Source: an uncultured Opitutia bacterium (lineage in GTDB: Bacteria > Verrucomicrobiota > Verrucomicrobiia > Opitutales > Opitutaceae). From it: 64,000 bases of DNA. The notes under the pieces were generated by a model, which was not told the origin of the DNA, ran no database searches, and saw nothing but the letters and a program-made list of their open reading frames with translations. Below, one piece after another: positions 41,465-50,065 of this stretch (within the stretch, counting starts at the first letter, position 1; every line of letters starts with the position of its first letter). The translations under genes and the position numbers were made by a program. The DNA lies in assembly GCA_903820035.1 (NCBI GenBank), contig CAIJFT010000331.1:1-64000 (forward strand), given 5' to 3'.

Positions 41465-42211
41465 TCAACCGGTCCAAGGCCGCGAGGGGCGCACCAAAAT
41501 CTCCTCGACGGTGGCGCGCGCGGGCAACGTGGCCGCGAACCAGACGCAGGCGGCGATGTCCTCGGGTTGCATCATGCGCGTCCGCGCTTCGGCGCTCGGC
41601 GGGACCGGCCGCTTGTTGAGCAGCGGGGTGTCGATGTCGCCCGGAAAAATACAGCACGCACGAATCCCGTTCGGCCGCTCCTCGGCGTTGATGGTCTGGG
41701 TCAGCCCGGTAATGCCGAACTTGGAGACCACGTAGGCTGCGCCGGCTTTGGCCGAGGCCTGTTTGCCGGCTTCGGAGCCGACATTGATGATCGTGCCGCC
41801 GTCTTGTTTCCGCATCGCGGGCAAGAACGCCTGCACCAGCTGCAGCACGCCGTTCACATTGGCGTCCATGACCGCGATGTAGTCGGCCCGCGACAATTCC
41901 CCGAGGGAGCGGCGCGGAATATTTTGGCCGGCGGCGTTCACGAGCACGTCGATGCGGCCGCAGCGCGTGAGGACCGCACGGGCCAGTCCCTTGACCGCGG
42001 TGACGTCGCCGAGGTCGCAGGGTTGCGCGTGCAACCGCGGGCGCTGCGCCTTGGGCGCGAGGGCGATTGTGGCGGCGAGGGTTTCGGCGCGCCGGCCGGT
42101 GAGGACGACGTTCCAGCCTTCGGCGGCGAATTTCAGGGCGGTGGCCCGGCCGACGCCGGAACCGGCGCCGGTGACAACAACGACAGGGGAGGAGGACTTC
42201 GGCTTTGGCAT
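41465..42211 (-). CDS. Short-chain dehydrogenase/reductase
   Basis: A 248-aa SDR beginning MPKPKSSSPVVVVTGAGSGVGRATA (cofactor loop about 15-21). VLVNAAGQN lies near 89, the catalytic serine in NVGSEAG and Y-x3-K in YVVSKFG near 158. It ends with a C-terminal segment typical of 3-oxoacyl-reductase-like or sugar-alcohol SDRs. The ORF-track start 17 codons upstream is less likely. It may be paired with the downstream hypothetical gene. Substrate not predictable. Confidence 0.9.
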   Translation of the reverse strand: MPKPKSSSPVVVVTGAGSGVGRATALKFAAEGWNVVLTGRRAETLAATIALAPKAQRPRLHAQPCDLGDVTAVKGLARAVLTRCGRIDVLVNAAGQNIPRRSLGELSRADYIAVMDANVNGVLQLVQAFLPAMRKQDGGTIINVGSEAGKQASAKAGAAYVVSKFGITGLTQTINAEERPNGIRACCIFPGDIDTPLLNKRPVPPSAEARTRMMQPEDIAACVWFAATLPARATVEEILVRPSRPWTG

Positions 42212-42403
42212 GCGGAAAGGGTGGCGAGTCAGAGGCGGCGCGGCCTGGCAGGCGAGCTGCAATCGTGACCGGCCGGGCGGTGGCGGGCCGGCCGCGTTGG
42301 CGTCAATCCGGTGGAGGCGCCGGGCCGGAGCTACGCCGGTCCATAAACTTTTTCCGATGCTTGCGTCACCCGCCGCCGATTTTAACGTCTGTCCGCTATC
42401 CCC

Positions 42404-43258
42404 ATGCGTGCTCTAACCCTCCTCCGCTCCGCTCTCATCGCGGCTGCGCTGGTCGCCCTGCCCCTGACGCAGGCTTCCGCCGCAACCGCCAAGGCTTCCG
42501 AGGCCTCCGGCCCGAAGCTCGGCCTCCAGACTTGGACCTGCCGTAACATGGACTTCGACCAGGTCGTCGCCTTCGCGCTTAAGCACGGCGTCACGCAGCT
42601 CCAGTTTATCGCCAAGCACATGGATCCGAAGGCTCCCGCCGAGGAGACGCTGCGCAAGAAGGCGATCCTCGATAAGAACGGGCTCTCCGTCTATACGTTC
42701 GGGGTCAACGGCACCTCGATGAACAAGGAGGACAACCGCAAGCTCTTCGAATTCGCGAAGCTCGTCGGCATCAAGCTCATCATTGTCGAGCCAAAGAAAA
42801 TGGAAGAATGGGACAACCTCGAGCAGTTGGTGAAGGAATACGACATCAAGCTCGCCATCCACAACCACGGCACGGGCTCCGTCTACGGCGATCCCGCCAC
42901 CGTGAAAAAGGTGCTCGCCGCCCGTGACGCGCGCATCGGCGTGTGCCTCGACATCGGCTGGATCACGGCCGCCGGCTTTGACGCCGCCGAGATCTTCCGC
43001 GGCTATGGCAATCGCGTGTTCGACATGCATCTCAAGGACAAGACCACGAGCACCGACGACAAGGGCAAGGCCACCGCGGTCGATACCGAGATTGGCAAGG
43101 GCAAGGCGAACTACGCCGGCCTGTTCGCCGAGATCAAGAAGAGCAAGTGGTCCGGCGTGATGTCGATCGAGACCGACAGCAAAGCCTTCGCCGAAGACCC
43201 GAATCGTCTCGTCAGCGAGGCCAAGACCTTCTTCGCCGCGTCGCTGGCGAAGAAGTAA
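42404..43258 (+). CDS. Exported sugar phosphate isomerase/epimerase-like protein
   Basis: A 284-aa TIM-barrel protein of the xylose isomerase-like family with an N-terminal signal sequence (ALIAAALVALPLTQASA, cleavage about residue 26). Ligand-type residues: IVEPKK near 127, AIHNHGTG near 150, VCLDIGW near 182, FDMHLKD near 206 and IETDSK near 261. Exported members occur often in Verrucomicrobia and Planctomycetes; their substrates are mostly unknown, and many are annotated only as isomerase/epimerase. It is a single gene with a strong terminator, preceding the sulfatase cluster. Confidence 0.88.
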   Translation: MRALTLLRSALIAAALVALPLTQASAATAKASEASGPKLGLQTWTCRNMDFDQVVAFALKHGVTQLQFIAKHMDPKAPAEETLRKKAILDKNGLSVYTFGVNGTSMNKEDNRKLFEFAKLVGIKLIIVEPKKMEEWDNLEQLVKEYDIKLAIHNHGTGSVYGDPATVKKVLAARDARIGVCLDIGWITAAGFDAAEIFRGYGNRVFDMHLKDKTTSTDDKGKATAVDTEIGKGKANYAGLFAEIKKSKWSGVMSIETDSKAFAEDPNRLVSEAKTFFAASLAKK

Positions 43259-43270
43259 GACCCCCTCCCG

Positions 43271-43302
43271 GAGCGGCTTGAATTTCAAGCCGCTCTTTTT
43301 TT
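43271..43302 (+). terminator. Intrinsic terminator after exported isomerase
   Basis: Perfect 11-bp stem GAGCGGCTTGA / TCAAGCCGCTC with a 3-base loop and seven T; it begins 12 bases after the stop codon. Confidence 0.95.
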
Positions 43303-43360
43303 GTCCCGATTGCCCCGCCCCCCAAGTCGGTCCGGCCCTTAAGCCCCGTCCTTTTTTGCT

Positions 43361-44923
43361 ATGAAATCCCTGCTCTCTACTTTGGTTCTACTCGGCGCGG
43401 CCGGCTTGGTCGCGGCCGCCCCGGCCCGCCAGCCGAACATCGTGTTCATCTTCTCCGACGACCACGCCTACCAAGCCATCAGCGCGTACGGCGATGCGCG
43501 AAAACTGCTCGAGACGCCGAATATCGACCGCATCGGCAAGGGTGGGGTGCGCTTCGACCGATGCCTCGTGACCAACTCGATCTGCGGTCCCGCCCGCGCG
43601 GTGATTCTCACCGGAAAATACAGCCACCTAAACGGCTTTCCGAACAACTCCAATTCCACGTTCGATGGCGCGCAACCGACCTTTCCCAAGTTGCTGAAAA
43701 AAGTCGGCTACCAGACCGCCATGGTGGGTAAGTGGCACCTCGGCTCCGACCCGACCGGCTTCGACTTCTGGCAGATCCTTCAGGGGCAGGGCATCTACTA
43801 CAACCCGCCGATGATCAAAAACGGCGAGCGGGTCCAAATGACGGGCTACGTCACTGACATCATCACCGATACGTCGCTCGAGTGGCTGCAAAAACGCGAC
43901 AAGTCCCGCCCTTTTCTCCTCATGTGCCAGCACAAGGCGCCGCACCGCGAGTGGGCCCCGGCCCTGCGCCATCTCAATGCGGACAACGATCGCGTCTACG
44001 CGGAGCCGCCGACGCTGTTCGACGACTACGCCGGCCGCGGGATCGCCGAGCACGACCAGGACATGACGATCGAGAAGACAATGAACGATCGCGATGTGAA
44101 GTTCCTGCCCCCGGCCGGCATCTCGCCCGCCGAACTCAAGGTCTGGAATGAATATTACGAGCCGCGCAACGCGAAGGTCCGCGCCGCCAATCTGCAGGGC
44201 AAGGATCTCGTCCGCTGGCGTTATCAGCGGTACATGCACGACTACCTCGCCACCGTTCGCTCCGTCGACGAAAGCGTCGGCCGCGTGCTCGACTACCTCG
44301 ACCAGGAGGGCCTCGCCGACAACACGATCGTGATCTACGCGAGCGACCAGGGCTTCTACCTTGGCGAGCACGGCTGGTTCGACAAACGCTGGATCTTCGA
44401 GGAATCGGTGCGCACGCCGTTCATGGTCCGCTGGCCCGGCCACACGAAGGCCGGCACCGTGAACAACGACCTGGTTTCGAATGTGGATTTTGCCGAAACG
44501 TTCCTTGAGGCCGCCGGCGTCCCCGTGCCGGCCGACATGCAGGGCCGCAGCCTCGTGGCGACCTTGAACGGCCAACGCCCCGCCGACTGGCGCACGGCGT
44601 TCTACTACCAGTACTTCGAATACCCGACGCCCCACCATGTGCGTCCGCACTACGGCGTCGTGACCGACCGCTACAAACTCGTGCGCTTCTACGGCACAGG
44701 CGAGGACTACTGGGAACTGTTCGATCGCGAAAAGGATCCGCTCGAGCTGAAGAGCGTGTATGCGGATCCGTCCTACGCCGCGACGAAGTCCGCCCTCGAA
44801 CGCGACCTCGCCCGCCTGCGGACTGAGTTGAAGGTCCCCGACGAAATTCCCCCGCGCTGGCTCGGCAACGGTGGCGCCGGCGGCGGTGGTAAGAAGAAGG
44901 CCAAGCAAGCGCAGAAAGAGTGA
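43361..44923 (+). CDS. Exported sulfatase (formylglycine type)
   Basis: A 520-aa type I sulfatase with signal sequence ([18 protein letters not shown]). The FSDDHA metal-binding motif lies near residue 32, and the CGPAR sequence (Cys75) is the C-x-P-x-R site converted to formylglycine; GKWHLG follows near 124 and [10 protein letters not shown] near 330. The overall pattern ([22 protein letters not shown]) resembles N-acetylglucosamine-6-sulfatase-like members, but subfamily is not certain. It would remove sulfate esters in the periplasm or outside the cell. The C-terminal tail is Lys/Gly-rich. No sulfatase-maturing enzyme is in the window. Confidence 0.92.
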   Translation: MKSLLSTLVLLGAAGLVAAAPARQPNIVFIFSDDHAYQAISAYGDARKLLETPNIDRIGKGGVRFDRCLVTNSICGPARAVILTGKYSHLNGFPNNSNSTFDGAQPTFPKLLKKVGYQTAMVGKWHLGSDPTGFDFWQILQGQGIYYNPPMIKNGERVQMTGYVTDIITDTSLEWLQKRDKSRPFLLMCQHKAPHREWAPALRHLNADNDRVYAEPPTLFDDYAGRGIAEHDQDMTIEKTMNDRDVKFLPPAGISPAELKVWNEYYEPRNAKVRAANLQGKDLVRWRYQRYMHDYLATVRSVDESVGRVLDYLDQEGLADNTIVIYASDQGFYLGEHGWFDKRWIFEESVRTPFMVRWPGHTKAGTVNNDLVSNVDFAETFLEAAGVPVPADMQGRSLVATLNGQRPADWRTAFYYQYFEYPTPHHVRPHYGVVTDRYKLVRFYGTGEDYWELFDREKDPLELKSVYADPSYAATKSALERDLARLRTELKVPDEIPPRWLGNGGAGGGGKKKAKQAQKE

Positions 44924-44951
44924 CCCTCGAGACCAGCGCATGCTTTTTATC

Positions 44952-45028
44952 GGTTGGAGGCCCGCCCGTTGGGCGGGCGTCTGTACGAACCCCCGCTCCG
45001 CGGGCCTGGCCACCGGCCGGGCCTACCC
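44952..45028. repeat. GGAGGCCCG multi-hairpin extragenic palindrome (copy 1)
   Basis: Ends GGAGGCCCG and CGGGCCTACC are inverted; inside are three short hairpins (CCCGCC/GGCGGG, CCCGC/GCGGG, GGCC/GGCC). Related copies lie at 59160-59212 and 61466-61514. Confidence 0.65.
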
Positions 45029-45056
45029 CCATCCCCAATCCCCCTTCGCCATCCCC

Positions 45057-46523
45057 ATGAATCTCCTTCGTTCCTCCCTGGCGCTCGCCGCGACCATGCT
45101 CGTCGCCGCCTCCCTGCACGCCGCCGCGGCGCGCAAACCGAACGTCCTCTTTATCGCCGTCGACGACATGAACTGCGACCTCGGCTGCTACGGCAGCAAG
45201 GTCGTGAAGTCGCCGAATCTCGACAAACTCGCCGCCCGCGGCGTGCGCTTCGACAAGACCTACTGTCAGTTTCCGCTCTGCAGCCCGACGCGCTCCTCGC
45301 TCATGACCGGCCTCCGGCCCGACACCACGCGGGTGTTCGACCTGCAGTATCACTTCCGTAAGGGGCTGCCGGACGTCGTCACGATCCCGCAGCTCTTCAT
45401 GCGCCACGGCTACTTCGCCGCGCGGGTCGGCAAGATCTATCACTACGGTAACCCCGGGGACATCGGTACAAGCGGTCTCGATGACCCGGCCTCGTGGAAC
45501 GAATTCTACAATCCCGCGGGCCGCGACAAGTCCACGCTCGAGTCTGACATCATCAATTACACCCCGCAGCGCGGGCTCGGTTCCGCGATGTCGTTCCTGT
45601 CCGACCAGAGCGGACGGGACGAAGATCACACGGATGGCAAAGTCGCAACGCAGGCGATTCAGCTGCTGGAGAAGCACAAGGACGAACCCTTCTTCCTCGC
45701 GGTCGGCTTCTACAAGCCGCACACGCCCTACGTCGCGCCCAAGAAATATTTCGATCTTTATCCCCTGGAGTCGATCCAAGTGCCGGTGGTTTCGCCTGAC
45801 TACGTGAAGACCGTGCCGGCGCCGGCCCTGATGTCGACCCGGCCTTGGCCCAACTTCGGTGTGACGCCCGAGCAGGCGCGCGAGGTGAAGCGCGGTTATT
45901 ATGCGGCGATCTCCTTCGTCGATGCGCAGATCGGCCGCGTGGTCGACGCCCTCGACCGGCTCGGGCTCGCCGACAACACCGTGATTATCTTCTGGAGCGA
46001 CCACGGTTACTCGCTTGGTACGCACGGACTCTGGATGAAGCAGAGCTGCTTCGAGGACTCGGCCCGGGTACCGATGATCATCGCCGCACCGGGCATGAAG
46101 GCGGGCGCCGTTTCACCGCGGCTCGTCGAGTTCATCGACATTTATCCGACGCTGGCCGACCTCGCCGGCCTGCCGCTGGCGGGCAAGGTGCACGGCGCGT
46201 CGCTGCGGCCTCTGCTCGCCAATCCGACGGCGGAGTGGAACCGCCCGGCGTTCACGCAGGTGCAGCGGGGCACTTTCCCCGGTCACAGCGTGCGCACGCC
46301 GCGCTGGCGTTACACCGAGTGGGACGACGGCAAGCAGGGAACTGAACTCTACGACCACGACGCCGATCCCGGGGAGATGCACAATCTCGCCGGTGACACG
46401 AAGTACGCCGCCGTGATCGCCGAGCACAAGGCGCTCGTGCAGCAGAACTGGCCCGTGCGCGTGACCGGCGGCACCGCCGACGGAAACGACAAGAAGGCCA
46501 AGCGGGCCAAGGCGAAGTCGTGA
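45057..46523 (+). CDS. Exported sulfatase, iduronate-2-sulfatase-like
   Basis: A 488-aa type I sulfatase. ATG at 45057 gives a signal sequence (LALAATMLVAASLHAAAA); the longer ORF is a non-coding extension through a palindrome. AVDDMNCDLGCYG near 34 and the formylglycine motif CSPTRSSLMTG (Cys75) are clear; the segments GKIYHYGNPGDIG and SDHGYSLGTHGLW match iduronate-2-sulfatase-like enzymes. Such proteins desulfate uronic acids of heparan, dermatan or algal glycans. It ends in a Lys/Ala-rich tail as in the preceding sulfatase. Exact substrate is inference. Confidence 0.9.
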   Translation: MNLLRSSLALAATMLVAASLHAAAARKPNVLFIAVDDMNCDLGCYGSKVVKSPNLDKLAARGVRFDKTYCQFPLCSPTRSSLMTGLRPDTTRVFDLQYHFRKGLPDVVTIPQLFMRHGYFAARVGKIYHYGNPGDIGTSGLDDPASWNEFYNPAGRDKSTLESDIINYTPQRGLGSAMSFLSDQSGRDEDHTDGKVATQAIQLLEKHKDEPFFLAVGFYKPHTPYVAPKKYFDLYPLESIQVPVVSPDYVKTVPAPALMSTRPWPNFGVTPEQAREVKRGYYAAISFVDAQIGRVVDALDRLGLADNTVIIFWSDHGYSLGTHGLWMKQSCFEDSARVPMIIAAPGMKAGAVSPRLVEFIDIYPTLADLAGLPLAGKVHGASLRPLLANPTAEWNRPAFTQVQRGTFPGHSVRTPRWRYTEWDDGKQGTELYDHDADPGEMHNLAGDTKYAAVIAEHKALVQQNWPVRVTGGTADGNDKKAKRAKAKS

Positions 46524-46588
46524 GATCAGCGTGCTGTAGCTGCGAGCGCCAGCAGGTGGCGGGTCGGCTTTTGGAATGGCAGGAGGTC

Positions 46589-46666
46589 TCACGCGGAGGG
46601 CGCGGAGGAGCGGAGCACATGGAGTAGGCGGCGCCTTCCTCTCCGCGTTCTCCGCGCCTCCGCGTG
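46589..46666. repeat. CTCCGCG inverted repeat
   Basis: Left arm TCACGCGGAGGGCGCGGAGGAGCGGAG (46589-46615) is a near-exact reverse complement of right arm CTCCGCGTTCTCCGCGCCTCCGCGTGA (46641-46667), with 25 bases between. Arms have an 8-9 base period. Confidence 0.8.
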
Positions 46667-46705
46667 AACCTGTGTCGCGTTCCGAAGGCACCATCGCCAT
46701 CGATC

Positions 46706-47317
46706 ATGCCGATTCTCTTGCAATCTACCCGTCACCTCCGCCGCCGTCGGCCCCCCGCCGTCACGCTCGTCCTTCTGCTCGCGTTCACCGCCTGCCAGCC
46801 CCGCGACCCGCTCGCGCGAACCGTCTCCGCTTCGAGTCCGGTGTCCTTCGCGATGTGGCAGAACCGGTTGACCGGGGACTTTCCCGCGGACGAGCGCCGC
46901 CGTTTCGAGGAGGCGTTTCAGGAGATCCGGCTGAAGATCATGGGCGACCGTGAGGCGCGCGGCAGCGAGGCGATTGATGTAGCCTTTCTCGGCAAGATCA
47001 ACGGCCGGCCCCTGCGCGAGGCGTTGCAACTCGGCTGGGAAGCGAAACTCATCCGCCTGAAGGCCGAGGGCATCGCGCTCGAGGAGGTGCTGGCGAAAAA
47101 CGCGACGCTGCAGACCCGCGAGGGCGACAAGGCCTCGGAGCGTTACCTCGTGGAACTGCACCAGAAACAGTTTGGCCGTCTCGACAAGCTCAAGGCCGAT
47201 ATCGTCGAGACCGAACGGTTGCTGGCGCCGCTGGTAAAGATCACCGGCCGCCGCTTGATTCCGCCGGACGAACCCGCCGTGTTGTTGAAGCCGGCGCCGG
47301 TGAAGCCCAAGACCTGA
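46706..47317 (+). CDS. Exported hypothetical protein, possible lipoprotein
   Basis: I do not recognise this 203-aa protein. The ATG at 46706 gives an N-terminus with positive charges and a hydrophobic stretch ending TLVLLLAFTACQP; the cysteine could be a lipidation site, though phenylalanine at -3 is unusual. The mature part is helical, charged and rich in Glu, Lys and Arg (e.g. ERRRFEEAFQEIRLKIM), with probable coiled coil about 60-175. The C-terminus is proline- and lysine-rich. It sits between two genes of the sulfated-glycan cluster without clear coupling. Confidence 0.65.
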   Translation: MPILLQSTRHLRRRRPPAVTLVLLLAFTACQPRDPLARTVSASSPVSFAMWQNRLTGDFPADERRRFEEAFQEIRLKIMGDREARGSEAIDVAFLGKINGRPLREALQLGWEAKLIRLKAEGIALEEVLAKNATLQTREGDKASERYLVELHQKQFGRLDKLKADIVETERLLAPLVKITGRRLIPPDEPAVLLKPAPVKPKT

Positions 47318-47338
47318 TTATTGTCGGGTGGGGCCCAG

Positions 47339-47395
47339 TGTCCCCATCGGGCCGGGACGTAACGGCGGTCGTACGCAAACGACCCGATGGGGACA
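47339..47395. repeat. TGTCCCCATCGGG inverted repeat
   Basis: TGTCCCCATCGGG (47339-47351) and CCCGATGGGGACA (47383-47395) are perfect 13-bp inverted ends around 31 bases. The arm also occurs inside uvrA at 5105-5119. Confidence 0.85.
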
Positions 47396-47414
47396 GCGGG
47401 TTCCGCCGGTAAAG

Positions 47415-47491
47415 TGTAGCCCGCGGCGTGCGCCGCGGGACGACAAGCGTTTCGAACCGAAGTGGTCCCTGCGCGCACGTGCAGGGCTACA
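47415..47491. repeat. TGTAGCCC extragenic palindrome
   Basis: Ends TGTAGCCC and GGGCTACA are a perfect 8-bp inverted pair. Inside, CCCGCGGCG/CGCCGCGGG is a 9-bp stem, followed by CCCTGC/GCAGGG. A shortened relative lies at 27042-27065. Confidence 0.8.
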
Positions 47492-47600
47492 GATCGGAAT
47501 GCGCGGCGTTGACCTCCACCGACCGGAGCGCAGCGTTGATTCATCCCCTCACGGCGTGCCTCGGCGCCGCGTTCTCCCCGTCCGTTTGCCCGCTTTCCCC

Positions 47601-48794
47601 ATGAGTGTCTCGTCGCCTCCGCTCCCGCCGCCGTCCGCGCGGCTCACTTCCCTCGACGCTTTCCGCGGCGCAATCATGCTCTACATGGCGTCGCACGGTC
47701 TCGGCCTGACTCAGGTCGCGCAAAAACTACCCGAGCAACCGTGGACCTCGCTCGCGTGGTGGTTCGACCACGTCACGTGGAGCGGCGGCTCGACGTGGGA
47801 CCTGATCCAGCCCGCGTTCATGTTCATGGTCGGGGTTGCGCTGCCGTTCTCTTACGCGCGGCGGCGCGACCAGGGGGATTCGTTTCAACGCATCCTCGGT
47901 CACGCCTTCGTCCGCGCGGCGATCCTCGTGTTGCTCGCCGTGTTTCTGGCCTCGCGGAGCGGCAAGGGTACGGTCTGGGAGTTTCCGAATGTCCTCGCGC
48001 AGATCGGATTCGGGTATCCGTTTCTCTTGTTCGTGCTGAACCGCCGGGTCGGCGTGCAGGCGGCGGTCGCCGGCGGCATCCTCGCGGCCTACTGGCTGTT
48101 CTTCGCCCTGCATCCGCTGGCCCCGGCGGGCTTTGACTACGCCAAGGTCGGCGTGAAGGCCGCGGAGGTCACGGGCGGCGCGGTGTTCGACGGCTTCTTC
48201 GGCCACTGGAGCAAGGGCACCAACGCCGCCGCGGCCTTCGACGGCTGGTTGCTCAACCTCTTCCCGCGCGCCACGCCGTTCGTGTTCAACGCCGGCGGGT
48301 ACGCGACGCTCAACTTCGTGCCGTCGTTCGCCACGATGCTGTTCGGCCTCATGGCCGGCGAATGCCTGCGCAGTGAACGGACGGCGTCGGCGAAGCTCCG
48401 CGCGCTGCTGCTCGGCGCACTTGCGCTCGTCCTCCTCGGGCTCGTGGCCGGCTCTACGATCTGCCCGATTGTGAAACGTATTTGGACGCCCTCGTGGGCG
48501 CTCGTCAGTGGCGGACTCGTGGTTGGGATGCTCGCCGGGTTCTACTGGGTGATCGACGTCCTCGGTTACCGGCATTGGGCAAAGTTCCTCGTCGTGGTCG
48601 GCATGAACTCGATTGCGATCTACCTGATGTCGCAACTCATGCGGCCGTTCCTCGCGGAGACGTTGCGCACGCACCTCGGCCCCGACCTGTTCCGCGGCAC
48701 CTTCGGGCCGGTGGTCAGCGCGTGCCTCACGCTCTTTATTTTCTGGCTCATCTGCTGGTGGATGCACCGGCGGAAGATTTTCCTGCGGATTTGA
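47601..48794 (+). CDS. Multi-pass membrane acyltransferase, HGSNAT/DUF5009-like
   Basis: A 397-aa integral membrane protein with about ten hydrophobic segments. The N-terminus reads ARLTSLDAFRGAIMLYMASHGL, the DUF5009 / heparan-alpha-glucosaminide N-acetyltransferase-like signature. In lysosomes the homologue acetylates terminal glucosamine of heparan from cytosolic acetyl-CoA; in bacteria such proteins often occur in polysaccharide-utilisation clusters. The ATG at 47601 was used; the ORF-track start lies 91 codons upstream and includes palindromes. It sits 20 bp before the NagA-like gene, among sulfatases, which fits amino-sugar processing. Activity is inferred. Confidence 0.82.
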   Translation: MSVSSPPLPPPSARLTSLDAFRGAIMLYMASHGLGLTQVAQKLPEQPWTSLAWWFDHVTWSGGSTWDLIQPAFMFMVGVALPFSYARRRDQGDSFQRILGHAFVRAAILVLLAVFLASRSGKGTVWEFPNVLAQIGFGYPFLLFVLNRRVGVQAAVAGGILAAYWLFFALHPLAPAGFDYAKVGVKAAEVTGGAVFDGFFGHWSKGTNAAAAFDGWLLNLFPRATPFVFNAGGYATLNFVPSFATMLFGLMAGECLRSERTASAKLRALLLGALALVLLGLVAGSTICPIVKRIWTPSWALVSGGLVVGMLAGFYWVIDVLGYRHWAKFLVVVGMNSIAIYLMSQLMRPFLAETLRTHLGPDLFRGTFGPVVSACLTLFIFWLICWWMHRRKIFLRI

Positions 48795-48814
48795 AACGAC
48801 TGCTTCCGGACCCC

Positions 48815-50023
48815 ATGGCTAAACCAAACCACGAGTGCACGCTGATTGAAAATGGCTCGGTGATTCTGCCCGATCGCATTGTGCCCGGCGCCCGCGTGGT
48901 GTGGCGCGACGGACGCATCGTCGAGGTCGGTCGGGCCGGCCGTCGGCGTCCCGTCGGGGCGCGGGTGATCGATGCGCGCGGCGGCTACATCGCGCCGGGC
49001 TTTGTGGATGTGCATGTCCACGGTGGCGGCGGCGCGGACTTCATGGACGGGACGCCGGAGGCGGTCCGCACGATCTGTGCGACGCACGCGCGGCACGGGA
49101 CCACGACGATCTTTCCGACCACGACCACCGGCTCGCCGGAGGAAATCCACGCGATGATAGACGCGTGCCGCCGCGTCCGAAACGAAGCGACGGTTGCCGG
49201 TGGCGCGCGGATAGAGGGCGTGCACCTGTACGGCCCGTTCTTTGCGCCGGATAAAGTCGGGTGTCACTCGGCGGCAGGCCGCCGCGACCCCACGCCGGCG
49301 GAGTTCTCGCGCTATTTTTCCACCGGGCTGATCCGTATCGCGACCTGTGCGGCGGAACTGCCCGGGGCGCTCCCGTTCTTCCGCGCCGCACGGCGGGCGC
49401 GTTGCTTCATCACGTGCGGACATTCGAACTCCTCGTGGACCGAGATGGATCGAGCTTTTCGCGCCGGTATGCGGCACGTGGATCACTTCTGGTGCGCGAT
49501 GAGCAGTGTGCCGTCGATTCGCGTGCGCCTCGGCACGCCGATGCAGGGCAGCATGGAGCAGTATGTGTTGCTCAACGAAGGCATGAGCACCGAGGTGATC
49601 GCCGACGGCCAGCACCTCGCGCCGGAGTTGCTGCAGTTCGCCTATCGCATGCTCGGTCCCCGGCGCCTGCTGTTGGTCACCGATGCGAGCCGCGCCGTCG
49701 ACATGAAGCCGGGGCGTTATCGTTTCGGTCCCGAGGAGTCCGGCACGGATTTCGATCACGACGGCAAAGTCGGCCGCGCGCCCCAGGGCGGGCTGGCGAG
49801 TTCGTCCGTCGGCATGGCCCACATGGTACGCACGATGCAGACCGCCGCCGGCGCGCCGCTGCACGACGTGGTGCGCATGGCGAGCCTGACCCCGGCGGAG
49901 CGCACGGGGATCGCGCGCGAGACTGGCAGCCTCGAGGTCGGCAAACGCGCTGACGTGCTTGTGCTCAGCCCGAGGCTGCGTGTGCGCGAGGTCTTCGTTG
50001 GCGGCGTGGCGCAACGCCGCTGA
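48815..50023 (+). CDS. NagA-like amidohydrolase (N-acetylglucosamine-6-phosphate deacetylase family)
   Basis: A 402-aa amidohydrolase-superfamily protein. The ATG at 48815 gives MAKPNHECTLIENGS; the 513-aa ORF continues out of frame through the previous gene and is rejected. Motifs: metal-site VDVHVHGGGG near 65, the histidine in FITCGHSNSS near 205, DHFWCAMSS near 226 in place of the usual HLFNAM, and catalytic aspartate VTDASRAV near 290. The metal-ligand glutamate in GxHLEGPF is replaced by Tyr139 (GVHLYGPFF). It could be a NagA with a changed metal site, or a divergent deacetylase. Overlapping with sulfatase and acyltransferase genes suggests amino-sugar metabolism. Confidence 0.8.
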   Translation: MAKPNHECTLIENGSVILPDRIVPGARVVWRDGRIVEVGRAGRRRPVGARVIDARGGYIAPGFVDVHVHGGGGADFMDGTPEAVRTICATHARHGTTTIFPTTTTGSPEEIHAMIDACRRVRNEATVAGGARIEGVHLYGPFFAPDKVGCHSAAGRRDPTPAEFSRYFSTGLIRIATCAAELPGALPFFRAARRARCFITCGHSNSSWTEMDRAFRAGMRHVDHFWCAMSSVPSIRVRLGTPMQGSMEQYVLLNEGMSTEVIADGQHLAPELLQFAYRMLGPRRLLLVTDASRAVDMKPGRYRFGPEESGTDFDHDGKVGRAPQGGLASSSVGMAHMVRTMQTAAGAPLHDVVRMASLTPAERTGIARETGSLEVGKRADVLVLSPRLRVREVFVGGVAQRR

Positions 50024-50065
50024 GCGCCGCCGCCGGTCGTTGCCGCTCTCGTCTCATCCCCCTTC

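Noticed and set aside
43628-46025. Long minus-strand ORFs opposite the sulfatases (461 and 534 aa)
   Set aside because: They are antisense shadows of well-supported sulfatase genes.
48482-48814. Extended start for the NagA-like gene
   Set aside because: The extension overlaps the membrane acyltransferase in another frame; its composition is that of a shadow ORF.
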